Made by a program: the position numbers and the translations under genes. A stretch of DNA of 64,000 bases from Clostridiaceae bacterium (GTDB taxonomy: Bacteria; Cyanobacteriota; Vampirovibrionia; Gastranaerophilales; Gastranaerophilaceae). Below the pieces are notes generated by a model, which saw only the letters and a program-made list of their open reading frames with translations, was not told the DNA's origin and searched no databases. The stretch is taken from the NCBI GenBank assembly GCA_022641775.1, contig JALCDS010000004.1, positions 34,205 to 98,204 on the forward strand, read 5' to 3'. Of this stretch, positions 52,649 to 61,069 are shown piece by piece (position 1 is the stretch's first letter; the number at the start of each line of letters is the position of its first letter).

Positions 52649-54760
52649 ATGAAAAAACATATATTTTTATTGACACTTATTTTATTGTTAAATATCAATT
52701 TGCAGGTACATGCAAAAGAAATTGCACGAGTGAATACAAAATATCCTGACTATGCTTTTGAATACTTGGGACCTGACAAATTTGAAAATATGAACCGCAA
52801 AATGTTTTCATTCGATTTGAAACTCAACAAATACGTCATAAAACCGATTCATATACTTTGGGCATCAATAATGCCACAGTACGGGATGGACAGAATCAGC
52901 GGAATTTGTAAAAACATTGAAGCACCCATTCGTATAACCAGTTGTCTTTTACAAAAAGATTTCAAATCTTCAGGACACGAAGTTGTAAGGTTTTTAGCAA
53001 ATTCAACAATTGGTTTGGGTGGAATGTTTGACCCTGCAAATCATTTTTTAAAAATCAAACCGGTAGATGAAGATATGGAACAAGCACTATGCAAATGTCA
53101 TGTAAAAAGCGGGCCATATCTTGTAGTACCATTTTTGATGTCAACGACTCCAAGAGATTTAATCGGCAAAGCTCTGGATTTGGGATTAAACCCATCTTCT
53201 TATGTTGGATTACCTGTAGTTGCAATGGCAAAAGCAGGATTAACGCTAAACAAAAGTTCTGATATTCAAAAACTTGTCAAAATAATTGAATCAAATTACG
53301 CAGATCCATATTTAATTGCACGTGAATTTTACGGGTTTAATAATTATATTAAAAATTCAAACCTTGATAGAGATGAAGTTTTAAATACTATGGCAACTCC
53401 TTACAATGAAGAAACTGTGATTACTCCCAATAGCAATATCGCAAATACGTTGACTCCGAGTTCTTCTAAAATTCAAAACGAATCAACAGAAACTGCATTA
53501 AAGCTCAATGATATAATAAAATCAGGATCTCATGCAGATGAAACCGTTTTAAGAAGCTACGATAATCCGAATTCAAAATTAATGGCAGATATGATTTTGT
53601 ACGATTACAATCCACAATCTCCTGTTACAGATGCCATGCGTACAGCACTTTTTGACAATCCTGAAATAAACAAATCTTTTTGGAACGATCTTTCAATTTG
53701 GAACAAGTGTTTTGAGAAAAAAATCAAAACTTCCGATATAAATATCGACCCTAAAAGAGCTGATTATCAATTCAAATATGTTATGCAAAAAGGTCAAACT
53801 TCACCTGTGGCAATTATTTATCCGTCAATTGGTGAAGGTATAAATTCACACCATTCAGTAGTTTTAGCAAAAATGTTTTACGATGCGGGATATTCTGTCA
53901 TTATTCAGGGTAGCAGTTTTCACTGGCAATTTATCAAAAGTATGCCAAAAGGTTATGCCCCCGGATTGCCTGAAAATGATGCACAATATTTAAGAATGGT
54001 AAGTTCAAAAATAATTGATAAGCTCCAAAACAAATATAATTGCAAATTCACAAACAAAATAATGTTGGGAACATCCTATGGGGCCTTAACAACACTTTTT
54101 GTTGCAAACCAAGAATCTAAAAATAATACTCTAAATATAGACAAATTCATTGCAATAAACCCGCCTGTAGAACTCACTTATGCAATGAGACAAATTGATA
54201 AAAATAGTGAAGATTGGGACAAAAACCCAATGAATTTTAAAAACAAAACCTCTTATACCGCGGCAAAAATCATGAAAATTTACAAAGATAAATCAAGCTT
54301 AAAAACTGAAACTCTTCCGTTTACAAGTGAAGAAGCAAAACTAATAACAGGATTACTTATGCACCAAAAACTCGCCGATGTAATATTTACTCTTGAAGAT
54401 ACATGCAGGTGTAAAAAATGTCCTATTTACAGCAATTTATACAATATGGGTTATGAAGATTATGCAAACAAATATCTTTTACCTTCAAAAAACTACAGAA
54501 CAGCAGACGAAATGAACTTTGAGACAAGCTTATATTCAATCGCATATTATTTAGAGAACAGCAGCAATTACAAAATTTATCATTCGATTGACGATTATTT
54601 GGTAAATTCAAACGAACTCAAAATTCTAAAAAAATATTCAAAAAATAAACTTGTTTTAATGAGTAACGGTTCACACTTAGGTTTTTTATACCGTCCTGAA
54701 TTTTTGCAAGAACTTCAAAAAGATATTGCTTTAGAAAATATAAAAACCGCATCAAAATAA
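52649..54760 (+). CDS. MlaA (VacJ) domain fused to an alpha/beta hydrolase
   Basis: A 703-residue exported protein. A signal peptide (1-22) lacks a lipobox Cys, unlike classic MlaA lipoproteins. Residues 35-230 are MlaA-like: FENMNRKMFSFDLKLNKYVIKPI, FLANSTIGLGGMFDPA, SGPYLVVPFLMSTTPRD. After a linker (235-375) a hydrolase-like domain has VAIIYPSIGEG, a GTSYG elbow with Ser476, and a late His676 in GSHLGFLYRPEF. MlaA removes phospholipids from the outer leaflet; a linked lipase would couple removal to hydrolysis. A strong AGGAG site precedes the ATG. Confidence 0.8.
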   Translation: MKKHIFLLTLILLLNINLQVHAKEIARVNTKYPDYAFEYLGPDKFENMNRKMFSFDLKLNKYVIKPIHILWASIMPQYGMDRISGICKNIEAPIRITSCLLQKDFKSSGHEVVRFLANSTIGLGGMFDPANHFLKIKPVDEDMEQALCKCHVKSGPYLVVPFLMSTTPRDLIGKALDLGLNPSSYVGLPVVAMAKAGLTLNKSSDIQKLVKIIESNYADPYLIAREFYGFNNYIKNSNLDRDEVLNTMATPYNEETVITPNSNIANTLTPSSSKIQNESTETALKLNDIIKSGSHADETVLRSYDNPNSKLMADMILYDYNPQSPVTDAMRTALFDNPEINKSFWNDLSIWNKCFEKKIKTSDINIDPKRADYQFKYVMQKGQTSPVAIIYPSIGEGINSHHSVVLAKMFYDAGYSVIIQGSSFHWQFIKSMPKGYAPGLPENDAQYLRMVSSKIIDKLQNKYNCKFTNKIMLGTSYGALTTLFVANQESKNNTLNIDKFIAINPPVELTYAMRQIDKNSEDWDKNPMNFKNKTSYTAAKIMKIYKDKSSLKTETLPFTSEEAKLITGLLMHQKLADVIFTLEDTCRCKKCPIYSNLYNMGYEDYANKYLLPSKNYRTADEMNFETSLYSIAYYLENSSNYKIYHSIDDYLVNSNELKILKKYSKNKLVLMSNGSHLGFLYRPEFLQELQKDIALENIKTASK

Positions 54761-54763
54761 TAA

Positions 54764-55300
54764 TTATACTTTTTTAATAACTTTACAAGGATTGCCTACA
54801 GCAACAGAACGTGGCGGAATACTTTTTGTAACGACACTTCCCGCACCGATTGTACAACCTTCACCAATTTCAACACCCGGTAGAACTATAACTCCACCAC
54901 CAAGCCAACAATTTTTGCCTATTGTGATAGGTTTTGAAGTTTCAACCCCTGTAATTCTTAATTCCGGATTTGTGGGATGTACAGCCGTATATAGCTGAAC
55001 ATTCGGACCTATAAATGTATTTTCACCGACAACAATCGGCGCACATGACAAAAATGTACAATTATAATTGACAAAAACATTCTTACTAAATTTTATCGTA
55101 TGTCCGTAATCGCAAAAAAATGGAGGCATAATTCTTGCAGATTCATCTTTCTGAGGGAAAAGTTCTTTTAAAACAGAAAAATCATGATTAGAATTAAACT
55201 TTTGCAAAAGGTTCTGAGTATTATCCCTGTATTCTATAAGTTCAGGAACTTCAGGATTATACTGTTCGCCTGCAAGCATTTTTTCTTCTTCTGTTTTCAT
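54764..55300 (-). CDS. Maltose/galactoside O-acetyltransferase-like
   Basis: A 178-residue left-handed beta-helix acetyltransferase. The N-terminal EEKMLAGEQYNPEVPEL, the FFCDYGHTIKFSKNVFVNYNC block and the hexapeptides IGKNCWLGGGVIVLPGVEIG match the Maa/LacA group, which acetylates sugars from acetyl-CoA. GAGGTTATTG precedes the ATG. It is 14 bases after the hemolysin III gene, on the same strand. Confidence 0.9.
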   Translation of the reverse strand: MKTEEEKMLAGEQYNPEVPELIEYRDNTQNLLQKFNSNHDFSVLKELFPQKDESARIMPPFFCDYGHTIKFSKNVFVNYNCTFLSCAPIVVGENTFIGPNVQLYTAVHPTNPELRITGVETSKPITIGKNCWLGGGVIVLPGVEIGEGCTIGAGSVVTKSIPPRSVAVGNPCKVIKKV

Positions 55301-55314
55301 CCAATAACCTCTTT

Positions 55315-55938
55315 TTATTTAATCAATGTTAAAATACAAAAATAATGAGCAACCGCTCCGCCTAAAACGCACAAATGCCAAATCGAGTGCATAAATTTCT
55401 TTTTTGAAAGATAAAAGATACTTCCAAAAGTATAAAATAAACCGCCAAGTAACAAAAACCAAATTGCATTATGAGAAAAATTCAACCACAAGTCACGTGC
55501 AAAAAACATTGCAAGCCAACCCATAAGCAAATATAAACCCGTAGACAAATATTTGAATTTTAAAGTCAAACAAGAAAATACAATACCTGTGATTGCCAAA
55601 TACCAAGTTATAGCAAGTAACGCAACTGAAATAGGGAATTTTACGACTATCATCAAAATAGGGGTATAAGTCCCGGCAATCAAAAGATAAATTGCAGAAT
55701 GATCAATTTTTCTAAAAACTTTTTTGGCTTTTTTATTCGTTATTGCATGGTAACAAGTTGATGCCTGAAACAGAATAAACATCATTGAACCATATACTGC
55801 AGTAGTAGCTTTTTCTAACGGAGTTGAGGAAGTTACAGCTAACATAACAATTGCGTATATGGCAAACATTGCTCCAATTGCGTGAGAAAACGCATTGGCA
55901 AACTCTTCTGCAGGGGTATAATTTTTGTCTTCGCTCAT
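55315..55938 (-). CDS. Hemolysin III/PAQR-family membrane protein
   Basis: A 207-residue seven-helix protein with the hallmarks EEFANAFSHAIGAMFAIYAI, the RKIDHSAIYLLIAGTYTPI loop and a C-terminal HSIWHLCVLGGAVAHYF histidine pair. The family is related to eukaryotic adiponectin receptors; bacterial roles are poorly known despite the name. AAGGAGCAAAAG precedes the ATG. Confidence 0.9.
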   Translation of the reverse strand: MSEDKNYTPAEEFANAFSHAIGAMFAIYAIVMLAVTSSTPLEKATTAVYGSMMFILFQASTCYHAITNKKAKKVFRKIDHSAIYLLIAGTYTPILMIVVKFPISVALLAITWYLAITGIVFSCLTLKFKYLSTGLYLLMGWLAMFFARDLWLNFSHNAIWFLLLGGLFYTFGSIFYLSKKKFMHSIWHLCVLGGAVAHYFCILTLIK

Positions 55939-55988
55939 CTTTTGCTCCTTATTCTATGTCTAAATCATAACATTAAAATAAAATAATA

Positions 55989-56714
55989 TTATGTCAATGC
56001 TTTATATGCATTAACGGCACGAATCAATTTTGAATTATTTTGAATTTCATAAATTCTGACAAGTGCCCATTCTGACGTCGAATTCATTTCTGAGTGCGAA
56101 ATTGCACCTGAACGACATGCTCTATCCAAACTTTTATCAATAGTGTTGAATAACTTTGATAAAGTTATATTATCCATTCGATGTACCGGTCTTGAAAAAT
56201 AATCGGCCAATCCTCCGGAATTGTCCTCTAATGTTTTGTACAAACTTTCCAATACATTTTCAACATTAGAGAGTTCGTGCCCTAAAAAAGCTACAACCTG
56301 ATCTTTTGAACCATGACGATAAACATAAGATTGAACTTTTTCTATATTATCGTCTTTTGTAAACGTCGGACTTGTAACTTTTACAGCTTCTGCCATATGT
56401 TGAACATATCCGTTAACTTCTTTCGGCTCTATTCCTACAGCTTTTGCAAGCAAAATTTTATCACCTTGTTTTGTGTAAGAATTTTTGAACGGACGAAATC
56501 TGATTAACGGACGATCTTGCATCATGCCGGCAAATTCTTTACTGGTAATTTTTTCTTGCATAAGATTTTTAATTTCAGTTCGGTTGCTATTTATGAAGTT
56601 AGCCTTTTCCTTGTCAGATAAAGAAGTTGAAGCTAAAACCCGTCTCAACATAACTGTATCAATAGGTTTATTCATTGAAACACCGGAAACTGATGATACA
56701 TTGAAATTTTCCAT
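55989..56714 (-). CDS. Hypothetical helical protein
   Basis: A 241-residue soluble protein, mostly helical, without signal peptide. It has a basic QDRPLIRFRPFKNSY segment and two HG/HE motifs (YRHGSKDQVVAFLGHELSN). TATAAT at 56728-56723 lies eight bases before the ATG, with TTGACT 15 bases further upstream; no ribosome site. No family recognised. Confidence 0.65.
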   Translation of the reverse strand: MENFNVSSVSGVSMNKPIDTVMLRRVLASTSLSDKEKANFINSNRTEIKNLMQEKITSKEFAGMMQDRPLIRFRPFKNSYTKQGDKILLAKAVGIEPKEVNGYVQHMAEAVKVTSPTFTKDDNIEKVQSYVYRHGSKDQVVAFLGHELSNVENVLESLYKTLEDNSGGLADYFSRPVHRMDNITLSKLFNTIDKSLDRACRSGAISHSEMNSTSEWALVRIYEIQNNSKLIRAVNAYKALT

Positions 56715-56855
56715 AACCAGATATTATATTATTTTAAACTTTTAGTCAATTTTTTGTAATCTTTTGTAAAAACAAAGTAAAGTAATAGCAATTTTATTTT
56801 TGTTTTTGTTTATGTATAATAGTAGAAGTGTATTTTAATAGGTAAAAAATTTTCA

Positions 56856-57320
56856 ATGGGAACCCCTAAATTAACAGAAAAAATATTCTCAACAATGGGA
56901 ACAAGTACAAAATGCGGAATAGTTGTAATGTCTGCAATCGCATTATTCAAAGGAATATTGCGTCCGATTTTTGCTTTACAAGATAAAAAATCGGATCCCC
57001 AAACAAGAAAATATACAGCAATGAGAGAAGGTTTGACTGAAGTTGCTGCATTACCTTTATATGCAACATTGCCTATCGGAGCAGGCTGGTTAGCAGGAAA
57101 AATATTTAAAAATCATAAAGCTGTTCATAATATCAAATTGAATACAAGTTTTGCAGTATTGGGCTTGGCTACAATGGCAGTACCGGTAATTTGCAACAAA
57201 ATTCAAGCCCCTATTATGAATGCATACAAAAACAGAGTAGAAGCTAAAAAAGCAAAACTCACTCCGCTTAATTATCAATCTACATATAAATATAATTCAG
57301 GAATGAAGGTAGGTAGTTAA
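56856..57320 (+). CDS. Small membrane protein, pair 2 first gene
   Basis: A 154-residue protein with about three hydrophobic segments (17-40, 67-87, 97-115). After the first is RPIFALQDKKSDPQTRKYTAM, the motif shared with the genes at 20007 and 57320. Promoter TATAAT lies at 56815-56820; the site before the ATG is weak (AGG, 12 bases). Its stop shares a base with the next start (TAATG). Function unknown. Confidence 0.72.
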   Translation: MGTPKLTEKIFSTMGTSTKCGIVVMSAIALFKGILRPIFALQDKKSDPQTRKYTAMREGLTEVAALPLYATLPIGAGWLAGKIFKNHKAVHNIKLNTSFAVLGLATMAVPVICNKIQAPIMNAYKNRVEAKKAKLTPLNYQSTYKYNSGMKVGS

Positions 57321-57913
57321 TGAGTATAGAAGCAATAGGAAATGTAATTGGAAATAAAAGCTTTGCTAAGGTTGCGGCAGGAACTGCCGGAACTGTATAT
57401 GTAATGACAGCTATCAAAGCTCTCGGCAGACCATATTTTATTTATACAGATAAAACTACAAATGATAAAAAGACAAAACAATATGCAGCCACTTCAGAAT
57501 TTTTATATCAACTTTTATGCTTGGGATTGACAATTGCAATGGTACCGTTCTTCAAAACTGCAGGGCTTAAAATAGCTTCAAAATATATGAAAAATAACAA
57601 AGAAACTGATGCTATTTTAAAAGAAATTTCTAAAAACAATATATTTTCAAGAGCAAACGCTTTTAGGGCAAAATATAAAGAAGTTGAAAAAGGCTTCAAA
57701 GACAATATGCCACAAACAGAACACCAAAAAACTATGGCAATAGGTAATGGCGGAATTGAAGCAGGCTCTTTTGTAGGGTCTATTATTGGACTTACCTTGA
57801 TAGCTCCTCCTATCAGCCACAAAATTATTGCACCTACATTACATCTGTTAGGTATTCATACAAAAAGTGAGCAAACACCGAAGGAAACTACAAAGGTAGA
57901 TACAAAAGCATAA
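57320..57913 (+). CDS. Small membrane protein, pair 2 second gene
   Basis: A 197-residue protein related in layout to its partner. It has a glycine-rich first helix, RPYFIYTDKTTNDKKTKQYA, a hydrophobic segment (55-80), a charged coil, and a C-terminal hydrophobic region with GSFVGSIIGLTLIAPPI. AAGGTAGG precedes the ATG, which overlaps the previous stop by one base. It is comparable to the second gene of the pair at 20480. Confidence 0.72.
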   Translation: MSIEAIGNVIGNKSFAKVAAGTAGTVYVMTAIKALGRPYFIYTDKTTNDKKTKQYAATSEFLYQLLCLGLTIAMVPFFKTAGLKIASKYMKNNKETDAILKEISKNNIFSRANAFRAKYKEVEKGFKDNMPQTEHQKTMAIGNGGIEAGSFVGSIIGLTLIAPPISHKIIAPTLHLLGIHTKSEQTPKETTKVDTKA

Positions 57914-57915
57914 AT

Positions 57916-58233
57916 TTATGCAGTAACTTTCAGTCCTATTATCCCACCCAGAACCATAATAAGAAAAACTATTCTTATTATAGAAATATCTTCATGGAAT
58001 AATATCATACCGAGGATAACGGTTCCAATAGCACCAATCCCTGTCCAAATTGCATAAGATGTTCCAATCGGAAGAGTTTTTACAGCCAATGCCAAAAAAT
58101 AAAAACTGGCAATCATTCCAACAATTGTCACAATAGATGGAATAAGATTGGTTAACCCGTTTGAATATTTGAGGCTTATTGCCCAAATTATTTCTAATAT
58201 TCCTGCAACAAAAAGATTAATCCACGCAATCAT
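57916..58233 (-). CDS. Small multidrug resistance transporter, Gdx/SugE-like
   Basis: A 105-residue four-helix SMR protein with the essential Glu14 in GILEIIWAISLKYSNG and the GTSYAIWTGIGAIGTV helix. The Lys after helix 1 and the overall N-terminus favour the Gdx (guanidinium exporter) subtype over EmrE-like drug exporters. It overlaps the PNPOx gene by one base (TAATG) after AAAGGAGCGAAAATTA. The leader before the PNPOx gene may be a regulatory RNA. Confidence 0.85.
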   Translation of the reverse strand: MIAWINLFVAGILEIIWAISLKYSNGLTNLIPSIVTIVGMIASFYFLALAVKTLPIGTSYAIWTGIGAIGTVILGMILFHEDISIIRIVFLIMVLGGIIGLKVTA

Positions 58234-58727
58234 TAATTTTCGCTCCTTTTTCTAACCAATTCTATAGCTTCTTTTCCTGTGACATAATCAATATTAAGTT
58301 CTATAAGACAAACTCTGCAAAATTGGCTGTCTATCTCTTTTTCCCTACCTGATTTATCATCAGGAGAATACTTTTCTGCTATTTTTTCTATTGCAAATCG
58401 CTTTTCATCAATATTTTCAATAATTCTGGCTCTACCAAAAGCGATAACACTTCTAAAATAAGTCGTATATTTTTCAGGTACAACATCATCTTTATCAATT
58501 ACACAAAAGGAAACTTTTTCATTATTTCTTATTGAATCTAATTTATGACCTTCTTTTGCACCATGAAAATAAATTTTAGAATTAGTATAAACATAACTCA
58601 ATGGTACAGCATATGGATATCCATCATCTCCAAATACAGCAAGAACTCCGGATGTATTTTGCTTAAGTATTTTTTCTACCTGTTCTGTTGAAAGCTGTTG
58701 TTTTTTTCTTCTCATTTCTCTAAACAT
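58233..58727 (-). CDS. Pyridoxamine 5-phosphate oxidase-like flavin-binding protein
   Basis: A 164-residue split-barrel protein of the PNPOx-like group. Its N-terminal half reads RRKKQQLSTEQVEKILKQNTSGVLAVFGDDGYPYAVPLSYVY, a flavin-binding pattern, and KIYFHGAKEGHKLDSIRNNEKV follows; shown as positions about 6-47 and 52-73. Relatives include 5-nitroimidazole reductase (NimA-like) proteins. It is the first gene of the operon with the SMR exporter; GGAGCATT precedes the ATG. Confidence 0.82.
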   Translation of the reverse strand: MFREMRRKKQQLSTEQVEKILKQNTSGVLAVFGDDGYPYAVPLSYVYTNSKIYFHGAKEGHKLDSIRNNEKVSFCVIDKDDVVPEKYTTYFRSVIAFGRARIIENIDEKRFAIEKIAEKYSPDDKSGREKEIDSQFCRVCLIELNIDYVTGKEAIELVRKRSEN

Positions 58728-58754
58728 AATGCTCCTTTCTTCCTAATTTTAGAC

Positions 58755-58802
58755 AAAAAATAACACCTGCATTTCTTCAAAGGCCTAATGAAATGAGATG
58801 TT
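58755..58802 (-). promoter_or_regulatory. Attenuator-like terminator in the PNPOx-SMR leader
   Basis: On the minus strand a 13-bp stem with one bulged C (AACATCTCATTTC / GAAATGCAGGTGTT), a 14-base loop, and ATTTTTT. It lies 28 bases before the first gene of the operon, in a leader that begins near 58824 (TATATT at 58836-58831). The upstream leader has GCCGCCGGGTAAAC. The arrangement resembles a transcriptional riboswitch; class not identified. Confidence 0.55.
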
Positions 58803-58891
58803 TACCCGGCGGCATATTTAATTTTCCTCTAATATAGCATAAAGTTTACAAAATAGAAATCAAAAAACTATTATGTTAAACTCTATTTGTT

Positions 58892-60088
58892 ATGAAAAAG
58901 ATTTTAATTTTATTTTTGATGCTGTTGACACTTCAGGCAGCTACACCGGCAAAAACAACAAACCTTACCTTTTTATATATAAACGGTTCAAACAATAATG
59001 ATAAAAAGATGAAAGATTGGTACATAAATGGTGTAAAAAAATTACATCCGGTTATGAAGAGGAAGTTTGAAAAAAATTCTCAAATAAAAAAATGGAGCAA
59101 AGATAACAATCTTGTAATTGATGAAACTCCACAAATATTTTTCTGGGGATATGACAGTAAAACAGATTTGGATTTTGTAAAAGACAGATTAAATCTGTCT
59201 AAAGCATATAGTTCATCTCTTGCTTATGAAGTCAGAAGTTTGTTGACACAATTTATGCATGATGCAATTTGGGTTCAAAAAACTCATAATATGCTTCCAA
59301 TCCTTGATGAATTGAACGACAGAATAAAAGAACAGGCAGATAACGGTCAAAATGTAATACTTTTTGGGTATTCTGCAGGTACATTTGTAACTTATCAGTA
59401 TCTTTTGTACAAATTGCCATATATAAATTTTGAATCACTTGTTACTACATTAAATGCACCTCCGGAAGTTATTAAATTTGTTAAAGAAAATCCCAAAAAA
59501 GATACATGCCTGTCAGCCATCAGTTATGACAAAGGAAATCTGGGAGTTATAGCAAATACAGGTCACTTTGTATTAAATCAAAATGCTACAACTTTAAAAG
59601 CAAATTATCTAAAAATGGATGAAATGACTGATAAATACTGTGCTCCAAAAGGCAGAGTAAAAGGGGTTGTAAATTTTGCAAGCCCCATTCCGTTATTCTA
59701 TTCTGATATGGCTGATAAAAATTATGAATTTAATTATTACAATCGGTATTTAATAAAATATGTTTTTGAAAATGGAATTTACTTTTTAACAGTAAACTTT
59801 AGAGAAGATCCTCTGGGATTTCCTTCAAGCAGAAACCTGACAATTCCACAACTTGAAGAAAGACTTAATGAACAAATCATAAATCCGAAAGGTGTTATAT
59901 ATGACAATTCAAGTGTATGGTCAAAACGTCCTGCACTTTTTGCCCATACGTCATACTGGTCGGCACGCGGAACTTTTGCAAAAGCTGTAGTAAAAAGTTT
60001 TGTCAACGGTACTAAATTTCAATACGATAAAAAATATCAACAAAAAGTTTTGAAACATAAAAGTAAAAAATCAGAAGTTTTAAGATAA
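58892..60088 (+). CDS. Secreted alpha/beta hydrolase-like protein
   Basis: A 398-residue protein with a signal peptide (about 1-20) and a lipase-like core: LTFLYINGSNNND and the nucleophile elbow VILFGYSAGTFVTY. A later VNFASPIPLFYSDMADK and HTSYWSARGTF may carry the acid and His. It resembles fungal-type lipases or GPI-deacylase folds loosely. No ribosome site; a TATTAT/TAAACT region precedes the ATG. It is divergent from the PNPOx operon. Confidence 0.72.
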   Translation: MKKILILFLMLLTLQAATPAKTTNLTFLYINGSNNNDKKMKDWYINGVKKLHPVMKRKFEKNSQIKKWSKDNNLVIDETPQIFFWGYDSKTDLDFVKDRLNLSKAYSSSLAYEVRSLLTQFMHDAIWVQKTHNMLPILDELNDRIKEQADNGQNVILFGYSAGTFVTYQYLLYKLPYINFESLVTTLNAPPEVIKFVKENPKKDTCLSAISYDKGNLGVIANTGHFVLNQNATTLKANYLKMDEMTDKYCAPKGRVKGVVNFASPIPLFYSDMADKNYEFNYYNRYLIKYVFENGIYFLTVNFREDPLGFPSSRNLTIPQLEERLNEQIINPKGVIYDNSSVWSKRPALFAHTSYWSARGTFAKAVVKSFVNGTKFQYDKKYQQKVLKHKSKKSEVLR

Positions 60089-60133
60089 AATTTTAGGCAA
60101 TTATTTTTCTGTTTCGGCTTTATCATAAATACA

Positions 60134-61069
60134 ATGATAAAACTTCAACCAATACTTAAATATACTCCGATAAAAGCTGATTTCCCTAAAATTAACGAAT
60201 TGAGGCTTTACAATCCGATAAAAGATACTTTTGAACTTCAAAAAAAAGATTTTTTATCTCTATCAAAAGATGAAATCCTACGAAAAATAACTCACTCGAT
60301 AAAGCCGGAATATAGTATAGGCAAAGGTTCTGAAGCTGAAGTTTACAAAATTGACGGAACCAATTATTGCATTAGAATTTCAAAAAAAGAAAACCCTCAA
60401 CAGCTTAAAAATATATCTTTTGATTTATCGGAAGAAGACAAAATCAATCATGTTGTTGCCAAAATCGGTAAAAAATCTTCAATAATGAAATATATTGAAG
60501 GATATCCGCTTTTACTCGGAATTAACAAAAAGTATGATGTTACACAACAACAAGTAAATAAAATTGTTTGTAACCTTCCATCAACTGCTTTCCACAACCT
60601 ATTGAAACAAATATGTCATGCACAAAAACACAAAATGGCATTTGATCACAGTTGGACAAATTTGATTGTTAATCCAAAAGAAAACACCTTAACCGCAATT
60701 GATTTTTATAAAAATAATTTTGCAGATTATGAAGAATTTCTTCCTTTAAGAAAAATTTATGTAGCACTAATGCATGATACCCCTGAAGAAAAGAAAAAAT
60801 GTATAAATCTTTTAATAAACGGAGCTTTAGAAGAATTTAAACCAAAGATAAAACCTGAAATAAATATAAATGACATCCATTTTTACGATTTTATGCAACA
60901 TGTTGAAAGAGGGGATATACAGGTAAGAGCTAACAGTTGGCAAATGTTAAAAAATACTTTGTCAGAAATAGAAAAACTAAAATCAGCTGAACAAAATTTC
61001 AACCAAGATGTTTCCGCTCCATTGTCAGGCAGAATTAAAATTGCAAAAGCTCTGCTGAATCAAATATAA
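60134..61069 (+). CDS. Protein-kinase-fold protein
   Basis: A 311-residue protein with an apparent kinase core. It has a Gly loop SIGKGSEAEVYKI (61-73), CIRISK where VAIK should be (Arg81 for Lys), a hinge MKYIEGYPL (118-126), a catalytic-loop-like FDHSWTNLIV with Asp171 and Asn176 at the right spacing, and AIDFYK (Asp190) where DFG would be. Residues 230-311 are helical. TATCAT at 60121-60126 ends seven bases before the ATG and there is no ribosome site. Substrate unknown; effector-like or HipA/APH-like roles are possible. Confidence 0.7.
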   Translation: MIKLQPILKYTPIKADFPKINELRLYNPIKDTFELQKKDFLSLSKDEILRKITHSIKPEYSIGKGSEAEVYKIDGTNYCIRISKKENPQQLKNISFDLSEEDKINHVVAKIGKKSSIMKYIEGYPLLLGINKKYDVTQQQVNKIVCNLPSTAFHNLLKQICHAQKHKMAFDHSWTNLIVNPKENTLTAIDFYKNNFADYEEFLPLRKIYVALMHDTPEEKKKCINLLINGALEEFKPKIKPEININDIHFYDFMQHVERGDIQVRANSWQMLKNTLSEIEKLKSAEQNFNQDVSAPLSGRIKIAKALLNQI

